From Thermoproteota archaeon (GTDB lineage Archaea > Thermoproteota > Thermoprotei_A > Sulfolobales > Desulfurococcaceae): a stretch of 22,213 bases of DNA. Shown piece by piece: positions 13,325-20,755 of the stretch. Every line of letters starts with the position of its first letter. The stretch's first letter is position 1. The stretch covers positions 1 through 22,213 of the forward strand of contig JAADCY010000168.1 of the NCBI GenBank assembly GCA_013154205.1, in the 5' to 3' direction. Under the pieces are notes generated by a model that had not been told where the DNA came from, made no database searches, and was given only the letters and a program-made list of their open reading frames with translations. Position numbers and translations under genes: made by a program.

Positions 13325-14452
13325 TTGCTCGTGGATGAGATAGTCGAGAAGGAGCTCGAGCTCCTCAGTGTCGAGCCTAGGATAACCGAGTGTGTGATCG
13401 GACTGAGATACACGTATTGCGAAATAGAGGCTGATGGCGAAAAATATCTGGGGGTATCCATTACGCCCATAGAGGATCTACTGAATGTTCATCCCAGCCT
13501 TGAAATCCCTAAGAGAATAGGTATGCTTCCAAAGTTTGTTAGAAGCCCTAATCCATACGATAAAGTCGTGGCACAGGCCCTGATAAACGCTATTGGCTCT
13601 TACCTCGTCAAGACCCGTCAGCCCGGAGAAATAGAGCTTGTCGAGGCCGACATAGTTGATCTTATCGGGGAATACGTTGTTGAACCTGTGCTAATCATAG
13701 GTAATATGGGGCCTCTGAAGAGAAAACTGTATGAGCACGGCTTAAACAAAATAGATGTGATAGAGAGGAACCCCTTGTACAGGTATGGTGCGCTACCAGA
13801 TACTTCTTTCCCTAGATTAGTGTCGAAAGCACGTACACTGATAATAACGGGCGCTACCTTAGTGAATGATACCATTGACTATATCATCGAGAAAGCAGGT
13901 AGGGATAAGAACCTCATACTGGTTGGTCCAACAGCATCGTTTTATCCACCAATAGCTGTGCCCAAATACTTCGACGTAATAGCGTCGATGATTCCAAGAA
14001 ATATAGAGGCGGTGAAGAACGTTATTAGAGCGGGCGGTGGCAGGTGGGATTTCACACAATACTGTGACAGCTACCTATTCGTCGGGGGAAAAGAAATGAT
14101 TGTGTGGGAGCCCGATAGAGGCGTTATTAGGAAGGCTTCGCTCAAGGATTTAATGGAAGCATCATATATTCTCTTATCCCTGGTCCCGCCGGGAAAAACA
14201 ACCACTTATGGTGCTCTGGCGAAGATTCTGGGTGTTAGCCCGAGGATGATCGGTTATTTCATGAAGAAGAACGATAAACCCATAATTATTCCCTGCCATA
14301 GAGTCGTTGGTAGTAAAGGTGAGCTCAAAGGCTATAGTAGGGGTGGGTCCGGAGTTAAGAAGAAATTATTGAGGCTCGAAGGTGTGTGTTTTAACGGGGA
14401 ACGAGTTGCCCGGGATAGTATTATTTCTTTTGAATGGCTTCTCGATCCATAA
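13325..14452 (+). CDS. DUF364-like domain fused to O6-alkylguanine-DNA alkyltransferase domain
   Basis: 375 residues. Residues 1-250 resemble the DUF4213/DUF364 Rossmann-like family (often linked to metal-chelate metabolism): VVAQALINAIGSY, VLIIGNMGPL, ITGATLVNDTIDYI, LVGPTASFYPPI and IRAGGGRWDF. Residues about 279-375 are the catalytic domain of an Ogt/MGMT suicide alkyltransferase: SLVPPGKTTTYGALAKILGV (HTH), MIGYFMKKNDKPIIIPCHRV with the alkyl-accepting C324, then KGYSRGGSGVKKKLLRLEGV. The usual alkyltransferase N-terminal ribonuclease-H-like domain is absent and the DUF364 part takes its place. Start TTG at 13325, eight bases after GGGGTG; the GTG at 13331 is an alternative. Its 3' end overlaps the convergent ECF T gene by 32 bases. 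DNA repair is likely, but the role of the fused part is unknown. Confidence 0.9.
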   Translation: MLVDEIVEKELELLSVEPRITECVIGLRYTYCEIEADGEKYLGVSITPIEDLLNVHPSLEIPKRIGMLPKFVRSPNPYDKVVAQALINAIGSYLVKTRQPGEIELVEADIVDLIGEYVVEPVLIIGNMGPLKRKLYEHGLNKIDVIERNPLYRYGALPDTSFPRLVSKARTLIITGATLVNDTIDYIIEKAGRDKNLILVGPTASFYPPIAVPKYFDVIASMIPRNIEAVKNVIRAGGGRWDFTQYCDSYLFVGGKEMIVWEPDRGVIRKASLKDLMEASYILLSLVPPGKTTTYGALAKILGVSPRMIGYFMKKNDKPIIIPCHRVVGSKGELKGYSRGGSGVKKKLLRLEGVCFNGERVARDSIISFEWLLDP

Positions 14453-14987
14453 TATAAGGTAAATGTATGTGTAGGTATTCGGCGATCCGGAAAGTTAGAT
14501 ATGGTAGAGATTGCAGTGTCCCAATTATGCCCTTGATAAAGACAGTTCTTCTTCTGCCGAGAAGTGCTCTGTTCATCTCCAAGCTCCTATAGTATCGCTC
14601 AACTATGATCCCATAGATCTTGAGCGCTAGGATTATGAGTACAGAGTATTTTCTACCGTATCGTAATGTGTAGAGCAGTTCTCTATCTGTAACTGTTCCG
14701 AAGAAGAGTATGAACAGGCTATAGTATCCAATATAGGTTATGTTCCTGTAGACTCCATACATGCTCATAAAGAAGAATGTTAGGCCGAGGATAACGGCGA
14801 CGCTAATAATATATGATATTGATGAGCCTTTTCCCCTCACTCTTAGGAGGACTATCGAGGTAATTATTATTAGTAAGGCAGATGATAAGACCGGGTTACG
14901 ATCGCCGAAGAAGTATAGGGCGATCACTCCACATATGAAGGCTACAGCCCTAATCATAAGGGGCAGGTATGCCTTCAACCACGTCAA
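14421..14987 (-). CDS. ECF-type transporter transmembrane (T) component, cassette 2
   Basis: 188 residues with four to five hydrophobic segments (about 7-28, 33-48, 57-78, 82-98, 118-130) followed by a basic region, ERYYRSLEMNRALLGRRRT (about 130-148), that occupies the place of the EcfT coupling helices. Shorter than the cassette 1 T protein (239) and lacking a clear last membrane helix. Identified by topology and by its position behind an ECF-type ATPase. The TTG at 14987 has GAGG about eight bases upstream and lies 38 bases inside the ATPase gene, so translation is probably coupled. The 3' end runs 32 bases into the convergent alkyltransferase fusion gene. Confidence 0.7.
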   Translation of the reverse strand: MTWLKAYLPLMIRAVAFICGVIALYFFGDRNPVLSSALLIIITSIVLLRVRGKGSSISYIISVAVILGLTFFFMSMYGVYRNITYIGYYSLFILFFGTVTDRELLYTLRYGRKYSVLIILALKIYGIIVERYYRSLEMNRALLGRRRTVFIKGIIGTLQSLPYLTFRIAEYLHIHLPYIMDREAIQKK

Positions 14988-16143
14988 ACTTATCGCCTCG
15001 TGGAAGAGTAGCTATAATTATGCCGCCGTCCTCCAAGTACTGTCTTATGAGCTCGTAAACCACGGTTCTCCTACGCATATCTATTCCTTCAAGCCAAGAA
15101 TCTATTAGGAGAACGGCTCTCCCTGAGAATAACTGAGGAATAAGGAGTGCTAATCTTCTCTGCCCATCGCTGAGCGCCACGTAAGGCTTGTCCCTGTCCC
15201 GTACGCCGAGCTCTTGGAGGGTAAATAATGATCTATCCATGCAGTCCTTATCCGCGTGGCATAGATTAAGGATCACGTCATTAAGAGTTACGCCCGGGGA
15301 TACTAGGAGCGTGTCATCCGGTATAAAACCTGTTTTTCCACGTAATATTATCTCGCCTCGATACTTGATCGCTCCAGCTATAGCTAGGAGAGTCGTTGTT
15401 TTTCCCGATCCGTTCGGGCCTATTATTGTTGAGGCCTCTCCGCTTCTAAGCTTTAACTCGCCGACCTCTATCGTATTGTCGCCTCGACGGATGAATAGGT
15501 TTCGAATGATTATTTCACCTTTATCGGCTACGGGTACTGGTGGGTCTATATCGTCTTTGAACTGTTTTGCCAGCACCTTGACCTCTTTGGCTCCGGGCGT
15601 CTCAGCATCCTTGTTCGTCGCGATCACTACTAGGGATTTTCCCGCCAGATCATTTATCGCTTGTACCGCGATCCCCTTATACTGTTTGTCGAGGCCGCTG
15701 AAAGGCTCATCAAAGCACGCGATATCGGGTTCAATCATATAGGCTTTTATTATCTCTATGATCTTCCTCTCCCCGTAGCTCATATGAGCAATACGTTTTC
15801 TCAGAACCCTATATACTTGAGGGTTATCGAGCACTTTGCCTGTATTTTCCTTGACCACTAACCGTAGCTCGTCAAACCCGGTATCGCCAAGCGTTATTAG
15901 CCATGGATCCTGTGGGACAAACCATCTCCTAGCGTCTCCTGGTTCGATGATTATACCTGTTGAACTTATCTCGTTTATGTCGTTGAGGCCGGCCAGTGTT
16001 TTGAGAAATATTGTTTTACCTGATCCGTTTGGGCCTTTAACGTATAGTATCCCCGGAGATTCAGCTATAGTATCAGATAGCCTTGCCACATGGCTGTCCA
16101 CGCGTATCTCAGCGTTATTGAGCTTGATGATTGCTCGCGCCAC
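14950..16143 (-). CDS. ECF-type fused double ATPase, cassette 2, with degenerate second half
   Basis: 397 residues from GTG 16143, chosen because a GGAGGAGG ribosome site immediately precedes it; the in-frame TTG at 16161 lies upstream of that site. Domain 1: Walker A GPNGSGKT (37-44), Q78, signature MSYGE (121-125), Walker B FDEP with D145/E146, but the switch histidine is Asn177 (IATNKD). Domain 2: Walker A GPNGSGKT (242-249), Q-loop glutamine replaced by Asp276 (FIPDD), signature LSDGQ (324-328), Walker B LLIDSW with D348 but Ser349 where the catalytic Glu belongs, and no switch histidine (IATLPRGD). Both sites still look able to bind ATP, but hydrolysis should be limited mainly to the first half. 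Middle gene of an overlapping S-A-T unit. Confidence 0.9.
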   Translation of the reverse strand: MARAIIKLNNAEIRVDSHVARLSDTIAESPGILYVKGPNGSGKTIFLKTLAGLNDINEISSTGIIIEPGDARRWFVPQDPWLITLGDTGFDELRLVVKENTGKVLDNPQVYRVLRKRIAHMSYGERKIIEIIKAYMIEPDIACFDEPFSGLDKQYKGIAVQAINDLAGKSLVVIATNKDAETPGAKEVKVLAKQFKDDIDPPVPVADKGEIIIRNLFIRRGDNTIEVGELKLRSGEASTIIGPNGSGKTTTLLAIAGAIKYRGEIILRGKTGFIPDDTLLVSPGVTLNDVILNLCHADKDCMDRSLFTLQELGVRDRDKPYVALSDGQRRLALLIPQLFSGRAVLLIDSWLEGIDMRRRTVVYELIRQYLEDGGIIIATLPRGDKFDVVEGIPAPYD

Positions 16144-16876
16144 TGATCCTCCTCCTGACAAGTATTTCCCAGGGCTTCAGTGTAGAGAGTATTATTATAG
16201 CTCCTATTATGATTAGAATAGTCCTCTCAATGGGGTAGATGTACGCCGACATGTTCCATATTTTGTACCAGTTCTCCTGGAACTTGGGATCAGATACTAG
16301 TTGGGCTATGTTGCCCTGTAGATAGAGGTAATTGAGCACCCATGCAAGATTTCCAGCCATGTGATCCGCTATTATCCCTGCTATTATGCTGCCTATTCCG
16401 CGTAGAATGTTTTTACCGATAATATATGGTGTAACGATCGCTAACCCGATGGTAACGGCCACATCGTAGATCAGGACGCTGAGATAATGAATTATGTAAG
16501 GATACTGTATCACGATAAATATAGCGTACAATATCGCGAGAGTTCCTAGAGAGTAGTGGGGTTTACGGGAATAATAGGTCGCGGCGACGAAATAACTGAT
16601 CACTAGAGGCATGAAGAAGAACGGGCCGAACAATGTAATAAGTGATGAATTATACTGTACAGCTACTATGAGCGTTATTATCACAGCGGTTATACCTAGC
16701 CGTAGACCTAGATAGATCCCTATAATACTTCCCGCCAATGCACCGAGAGTTATGAATCCAGTACCCCCGATGATCGGGAAGGCAGGTATAAGGTTGAGAG
16801 CAATAGCTGCTCCAGATACAACGATTATCGAAGCAATAATCAGCGTTGCCTTGTTATTTCTGCGTTTCTCCATCAT
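16115..16876 (-). CDS. ECF-type substrate-binding membrane (S) component, cassette 2
   Basis: 253 residues with six to seven hydrophobic segments: KATLIIASIIVVSGAAIALN, FITLGALAGSIIGIYLGLRL, ITAVIITLIVAV, FFFMPLVISYFVAATY, LAILYAIFIVIQYPYIIH, VAVTIGLAIVTPYIIG and a C-terminal TILIIIGAIIILSTL. GFITLGALAGSIIGIYLGLR followed by later GIGSIIAGIIADHMAGN recalls ECF S proteins, but no substrate family is clear. Start: the frame opens at GTG 16894, but a TATA element at 16913-16920 predicts transcription from about 16891, so I favour ATG 16876 (MMEKRR). The end overlaps the ATPase gene by 29 bases. The order S-A-T repeats that of cassette 1. Confidence 0.7.
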   Translation of the reverse strand: MMEKRRNNKATLIIASIIVVSGAAIALNLIPAFPIIGGTGFITLGALAGSIIGIYLGLRLGITAVIITLIVAVQYNSSLITLFGPFFFMPLVISYFVAATYYSRKPHYSLGTLAILYAIFIVIQYPYIIHYLSVLIYDVAVTIGLAIVTPYIIGKNILRGIGSIIAGIIADHMAGNLAWVLNYLYLQGNIAQLVSDPKFQENWYKIWNMSAYIYPIERTILIIIGAIIILSTLKPWEILVRRRISGASNHQAQ

Positions 16877-16912
16877 TCCCAATACCCACTTCACAGAATA
16901 GTATTGAATGGG

Positions 16913-16920
16913 ATTTTTAT
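16913..16920 (-). promoter_or_regulatory. TATA box of ECF cassette 2
   Basis: Minus-strand GGATAAAAATCC has its ATAAAAAT core here, about 25 bases ahead of a predicted start near 16891. A second A-rich element (GATAAAAAC) lies about 22 bases further upstream. Confidence 0.4.
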
Positions 16921-16980
16921 CCGCTACTAATGATACTTGTTTTTATCGATGTATTATATTGAAGGAATGAGCTATGATTG

Positions 16981-16990
16981 GTTAAAAACC
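16981..16990 (-). terminator. T-tract downstream of the PhoU-like gene
   Basis: Minus-strand GGTTTTTAAC starts 12 bases after the stop of the PhoU-like gene. It is consistent with an archaeal oligo-T terminator separating it from ECF cassette 2. Confidence 0.35.
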
Positions 16991-17001
16991 CAGGTGTGAA
17001 C

Positions 17002-17664
17002 CTAGTATTTATTGGTCCAAGTCACTATGAGTGCTCTTAGATAATCAGCAGCTTCTTCGCAGGCATCGGCTGCGTCCTCGAGATCACTATTGAGATCGTG
17101 TAGTAGGATTGCCAGCGTTATAGGCTTTATATTATCGGAGTACTTGAGGAGTTTTCCTCTATTGGAGACATCTATCTCATCAGCTTCTTCTTCAATTGCT
17201 TCTATCTTCTTTAGGATCTCCTTGGCATCCTTGTATTCTTCATCAAGGATTTTCTCTACCGCGACTCCGAGGAGCCTTGTCATAGAAACTACTTTCTCTA
17301 TTAATGCATGGATGCCGTCTCGAATATCGGCTGGTGTTTCTAGATAAGGTATTATTGTTAGGTCTCTAGCGGCTTCTTTTACCCAGTCAGCTATTCTATC
17401 TATTCTCTTGATCAGATGGAAGAAGTCTTCTTTGAAGCTGGGATCTAGTCTGCTTTCCTCTAGTAGTAATAGGATTTTCTTTCTAAGCTGATCTGCTTTG
17501 CTCTCTATCTTCATCGTCTCTGCAAGTTTCTCCCTAGCTTCACCGATCCGCATATCATTGAGTAGTTCAATTCCCCTATGGAAGGAGTTAACTGTGTCTA
17601 TGATCTTCGACATGTACTCTTCGAATAATTCGATTATTGGTTCTGGAAGTATGTCCCTTATCAA
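17002..17664 (-). CDS. PhoU-like DUF47 family protein (phosphate transport regulator)
   Basis: 220 residues, almost entirely helical and acidic, with no membrane segment. The pattern is that of the DUF47/PhoU-like family: early EEYMSKIIDTVNSFHRGIEL, the metal-cluster type helix IKRIDRIADWVKEAARDL, the mid-protein EAIEEEADEIDVSNRGKLL, and the closing repeat HDLNSDLEDAADACEEAADYL. Members form three-helix-bundle repeats that bind metal clusters and usually sit beside PiT phosphate permeases, which they are thought to regulate. No permease lies in this window, so the partner must be elsewhere. TTG start at 17664 with GAGTGA a few bases upstream. It shares strand with the THUMP gene upstream, across a 53-base gap. 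Confidence 0.85.
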   Translation of the reverse strand: MIRDILPEPIIELFEEYMSKIIDTVNSFHRGIELLNDMRIGEAREKLAETMKIESKADQLRKKILLLLEESRLDPSFKEDFFHLIKRIDRIADWVKEAARDLTIIPYLETPADIRDGIHALIEKVVSMTRLLGVAVEKILDEEYKDAKEILKKIEAIEEEADEIDVSNRGKLLKYSDNIKPITLAILLHDLNSDLEDAADACEEAADYLRALIVTWTNKY

Positions 17665-17717
17665 TCGTCACTCAGCCTCAAAGATTAAAGATTGGAGGGT
17701 CTGTATTTTATTTTTAA

Positions 17718-18245
17718 TCATGGCTTACCAGATGCTAGAGCCAGTATATTATCCGGTGTTGTCACAGTGATTGTCGCCACTCTTCTTCTATGGTATAGCC
17801 TGACACTCCTGATGTATACTACGTAGTCTGGATGGGTGAGTGATACAGGCCTATCGATCTTCTCCGCTATGATCTTGACGGCGTCACTGCTATGAGCGGG
17901 CATACGGGTTTCACGCCAATAAAGCCGTCCGCGAAGCGTTACACGATAAGTTTTATCCGGCGGGATCTTTTCATCTGCGAGCTCTGCTGCTTTCTCGGCG
18001 ACATCTTCGACATAGGGGTTCGTGATAGTGTCGATCGGTATTATCCTGTAGATTAGGTTGAGTTCTTCTTTGTGTTGTTTCAGCTTCTCGATAGCCTTGT
18101 AAGGATCATCTACTCTTAACAGTATAACCGCTGTAGCGGCATCCACCACTACGTAGTTGTCGAGAATATCTCTTAGAACACTGAGCACATACCTGTAGTT
18201 CTCGGGTCCCGGCTCATGTGTCACCATGAGGTTGAACTCGGTCAT
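17718..18245 (-). CDS. THUMP-domain RNA-binding protein (Tan1-like)
   Basis: 175 residues matching the stand-alone THUMP family (COG1818, Tan1-like), an RNA-binding module thought to present tRNA to modification enzymes; in eukaryotes Tan1 is needed for N4-acetylcytidine at position 12. Segments: FNLMVTHEPGPENYRYVLSV, LLRVDDPYKAIEKLK, IIPIDTITNPYVEDVAEKA, the THUMP core KTYRVTLRGRLYWRETR, and LTHPDYVVYIRSVRLYHRR. No catalytic domain is present. Start placed at ATG 18245: GGAGGAG lies nine bases upstream, and the TATA element at 18283-18288 puts transcription near 18261. An ATG six codons earlier would sit at or before that transcript end. Confidence 0.82.
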   Translation of the reverse strand: MTEFNLMVTHEPGPENYRYVLSVLRDILDNYVVVDAATAVILLRVDDPYKAIEKLKQHKEELNLIYRIIPIDTITNPYVEDVAEKAAELADEKIPPDKTYRVTLRGRLYWRETRMPAHSSDAVKIIAEKIDRPVSLTHPDYVVYIRSVRLYHRRRVATITVTTPDNILALASGKP

Positions 18246-18282
18246 TCCTTGGTTCTCCTCCATACTAAGCAGTATTATGGAT

Positions 18283-18288
18283 GTTATA
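18283..18288 (-). promoter_or_regulatory. TATA element of the THUMP gene
   Basis: Minus-strand CGTATAACAT. Its spacing predicts a transcript start near 18261 and a leader of about 16 nt with GGAGGAG before ATG 18245. Confidence 0.35.
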
Positions 18289-18341
18289 CGGGTTAGGATA
18301 GGTTATGAGCTAAAAATAAATTATATCTCTTTAGTTCCCAG

Positions 18342-19190
18342 CTAGTTTAGTCTTTCACGCATACATGATACTCCGTATGACATCATGGCGAGTACTTCTA
18401 TTATCCCTACAAGGTCTATGCCATTGTCTACAGTGAACTCCAGTGTGTACGCGTCTTTTCTTGTTATGAATGGTAGTTGTTCGGCTACGTCTGCTATTAG
18501 TGAATCCCTTACGATTACCTCTACCTTGTAGGGCTTAGATAGTATTAGGGGTTTAGCTTCATTCTTCTCTAAGGTCTCGTATGCTTTCTCCAGTCCTTTT
18601 CTGAGCCTCGCCAATACTTCCGGTAAACTATCGAATCCTCCGGCGTATCTGCTATAGCCTTTCTTGAACGGGACGAATACTGCCCATGGAGTATATTTCT
18701 TGACTTCTTCTCTGAACGCTTCGTCTCCTGCTACAAGTACTACTGGTACGCCGTACTCACCAGCGTATAATGCGTTGAGGAGATATTCGCTCGCCTTGTC
18801 TCCGTTGACTTTTATCATAGCAAATGATCTACCACTCATTGTATGGTCTAGTACTCCGTGTTTTGTCCCTGCAGCAGCATGGTATCCTATGAAGAACGCT
18901 GCGTCAGTCTCCTTGTCGAGGCCAGCCAGCATCGAGTAGGGGCGTGGATAGCCCTGTATGAGGGTAGTTCCTTCGGGCATATCGAGATAATTAATATTTG
19001 TCATTGCGCCGTGGCTGTCGGCGACAATTACTCGTTCGAATCCTAGTTTGAGGAGTTTTTCCGCTGTCTCCTTAGCTATTATCGTCATTATCTTAGAGCC
19101 TAGCTGGAACTGGCTGAGCCTGGGGCCGAGCATTGTTGTGGATGATATTCCGGGTAATCCCTCTATATCGATAGATACAAAGGCCTTCAC
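18342..19190 (-). CDS. dppA: DppA-type D-aminopeptidase (peptidase family M55)
   Basis: 282 residues. Zinc-dependent self-compartmentalising aminopeptidase for short D-amino-acid-containing peptides, cytosolic and usually decameric. The start is GTG 19190: GGGTGG lies five bases upstream, and with this start (MKAFVSIDIEG) the metal ligands fall at D8, E10, H60 (ADSHG) and H104 (GYHA), the numbers I recall for the Bacillus subtilis enzyme; E135 (NGDKASEYLLN) would be the fifth. Other family blocks: LDHTMSGRSFAMIKVNG and GVPVVLVAGDEAF. The cysteine proposed as nucleophile in the Bacillus enzyme is not present here; the only Cys is near the C-terminus. The membrane-protein gene lies just upstream on the same strand, 21 bases away, so they may be co-transcribed. 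Confidence 0.93.
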   Translation of the reverse strand: MKAFVSIDIEGLPGISSTTMLGPRLSQFQLGSKIMTIIAKETAEKLLKLGFERVIVADSHGAMTNINYLDMPEGTTLIQGYPRPYSMLAGLDKETDAAFFIGYHAAAGTKHGVLDHTMSGRSFAMIKVNGDKASEYLLNALYAGEYGVPVVLVAGDEAFREEVKKYTPWAVFVPFKKGYSRYAGGFDSLPEVLARLRKGLEKAYETLEKNEAKPLILSKPYKVEVIVRDSLIADVAEQLPFITRKDAYTLEFTVDNGIDLVGIIEVLAMMSYGVSCMRERLN

Positions 19191-19211
19191 GGGTTCCACC
19201 CTATAATCACG

Positions 19212-20627
19212 TTATATCTCTATTACTCTATTTATGATGTTTCTAAACAGATTTATCTCACGGATCGTGTGTGCCTCCCTGTTAACTATATAGAGCGATA
19301 GTAGATCAGGGTATCTCGAGACAAGGTTTCTCAGGAACGTGTATGTGTTGATATCACCTACTAGGAACTCGATATCCGTGAGAGTATCTATTATGAGCAC
19401 GGGCAGCTCGTCTTCTCTGACGAGGCCTAATGCCTCTCTTATCGCGTATAAGAGATGTACGGGGGAAGGAGGTGATTCAAACCTGCCATCTTCTCTCGAC
19501 ACAGTGGATTTTCCGGGTATGATGTCAATACGTGTTATCCGGGACTTGGGGAATCTCAGTGCTAGGGTATCAGCAATGAGCGAACCGGGCCTCGTTGCAA
19601 GTATGAAGTTTATATTTTCTCTCTTGGGAAGGATCAATGATAGGAAGAACCCTATTCTCTCATATGTTTCAATAGGTTTATTGAAGTCTGCTTCTACGAG
19701 GATGTGCCCTATGTTCTTTATCTCACCTATCTTGAGGTGGAGTAATTGTAAGAGATTTATCGAGATAATGATGAGTATTGATACGATGAGACTGGAAGCT
19801 ATCCCCATGTAGTAGATGTTACCTACTAGTATGTATGAGATACCGCTAGGCGGTAGGAATATCTGTACTAGTAGCATTTCGTTGAAAATTATATTGGCTA
19901 TTATTGTTAAGACAGACAGATCTGCTAGGTCTATCAAGGTGTAGAGGCTCTCTAGATAAATAAATCTTGTGAGGAGATACGCGTCCAGGACTAGGCCTAG
20001 GATTGAGGCAGCTGATATTGATGCGACTACTATGTCGTGAATATCTGGTAGGTTTGCACCATATATCGTCAAAGTATATATTAGCATCGCGTTAATGACG
20101 ACGAAGAATGCTAGGCCCATGCCGCTGAATATCTTATTCCTAATCTTGAACGGCCTGATCTCGCTTATAAATGATGTCATCACGTATACAAAATACATGG
20201 ATACAAAGAAGGATAAGTTATAGACGTAATTATTTATTGTAAGCACTGATTCTGGAACCATAAGTACGCCTGTAACCTCGCCCATCGCAAGTATGAGTGC
20301 TAGGGCGAGAGCGAATGAAGAAAGAGTTAGTGAGCGGAATATTGACGGAGCTATCTTGTAGATTTCTCTACGTATCAATAAGAATAGTATGATGAACACG
20401 AATATTAGGAGTGCATCAATTATCGCGGCTAAGTACTTGGAGTAGGGAGGATACGGTGTTATTTCTGAGACCACATTTATACCTGTAAGATATTTTTCAA
20501 GCATGAAGAGGTAAGGCGATAAGGATATGAAGAATGTGAGCAGTGCTACTGGCAATAGCCACTCAAACTTCTTTTCAGCAATAGCAACATATCCCGTCGT
20601 AGGCACTGATCTTTCTCTTTTATCCAA
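19212..20627 (-). CDS. eight-TM membrane protein with cytoplasmic DUF835-like domain
   Basis: 471 residues. The N-terminal 300 contain about eight membrane helices, with segments beginning near 19, 69, 98, 133, 168, 200, 235 and 265. The C-terminal 170 residues are soluble: KRENINFILATRPGSLIADT, an arginine/isoleucine strand with a charged loop, then ELPVLIIDTLTDIEFLVGDI, a helix TYTFLRNLVSRYPD and a final strand-helix. The strand ending in IIDTLTDIEFL resembles the LDGLEYL strand of the DUF835 family, found in archaeal membrane sensor-like proteins with a RecA-like core but no Walker motifs. A sensory or regulatory role is inferred. TTG start at 20627 with AGGT close upstream and GGAGG at 20638-20642. 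Divergent from the thioesterase gene. Confidence 0.7.
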   Translation of the reverse strand: MDKRERSVPTTGYVAIAEKKFEWLLPVALLTFFISLSPYLFMLEKYLTGINVVSEITPYPPYSKYLAAIIDALLIFVFIILFLLIRREIYKIAPSIFRSLTLSSFALALALILAMGEVTGVLMVPESVLTINNYVYNLSFFVSMYFVYVMTSFISEIRPFKIRNKIFSGMGLAFFVVINAMLIYTLTIYGANLPDIHDIVVASISAASILGLVLDAYLLTRFIYLESLYTLIDLADLSVLTIIANIIFNEMLLVQIFLPPSGISYILVGNIYYMGIASSLIVSILIIISINLLQLLHLKIGEIKNIGHILVEADFNKPIETYERIGFFLSLILPKRENINFILATRPGSLIADTLALRFPKSRITRIDIIPGKSTVSREDGRFESPPSPVHLLYAIREALGLVREDELPVLIIDTLTDIEFLVGDINTYTFLRNLVSRYPDLLSLYIVNREAHTIREINLFRNIINRVIEI

Positions 20628-20690
20628 TACCTGTTTTCCTCCGCTCCTTGTAAAAACATTGTTTGCCTAATATTTTGACTCATTACATGA

Positions 20691-20698
20691 TTATTTAA
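20691..20698 (+). promoter_or_regulatory. TATA box of the thioesterase gene
   Basis: TTATTTAA places the transcript start near 20720. This gives a leader of about 35 nt with GGGGTGGTG (20739-20747) ahead of ATG 20756. Confidence 0.45.
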
Positions 20699-20755
20699 TC
20701 CAGTTTACGGATATTAATAATGTCATTAAATCATGGACGGGGTGGTGTGGAGGCT

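Noticed and set aside
15188..16216. Plus-strand reading frames opposite the cassette 2 ATPase
   Set aside because: The minus strand encodes clear Walker A, signature and Walker B motifs over the same bases; the plus frames show none.
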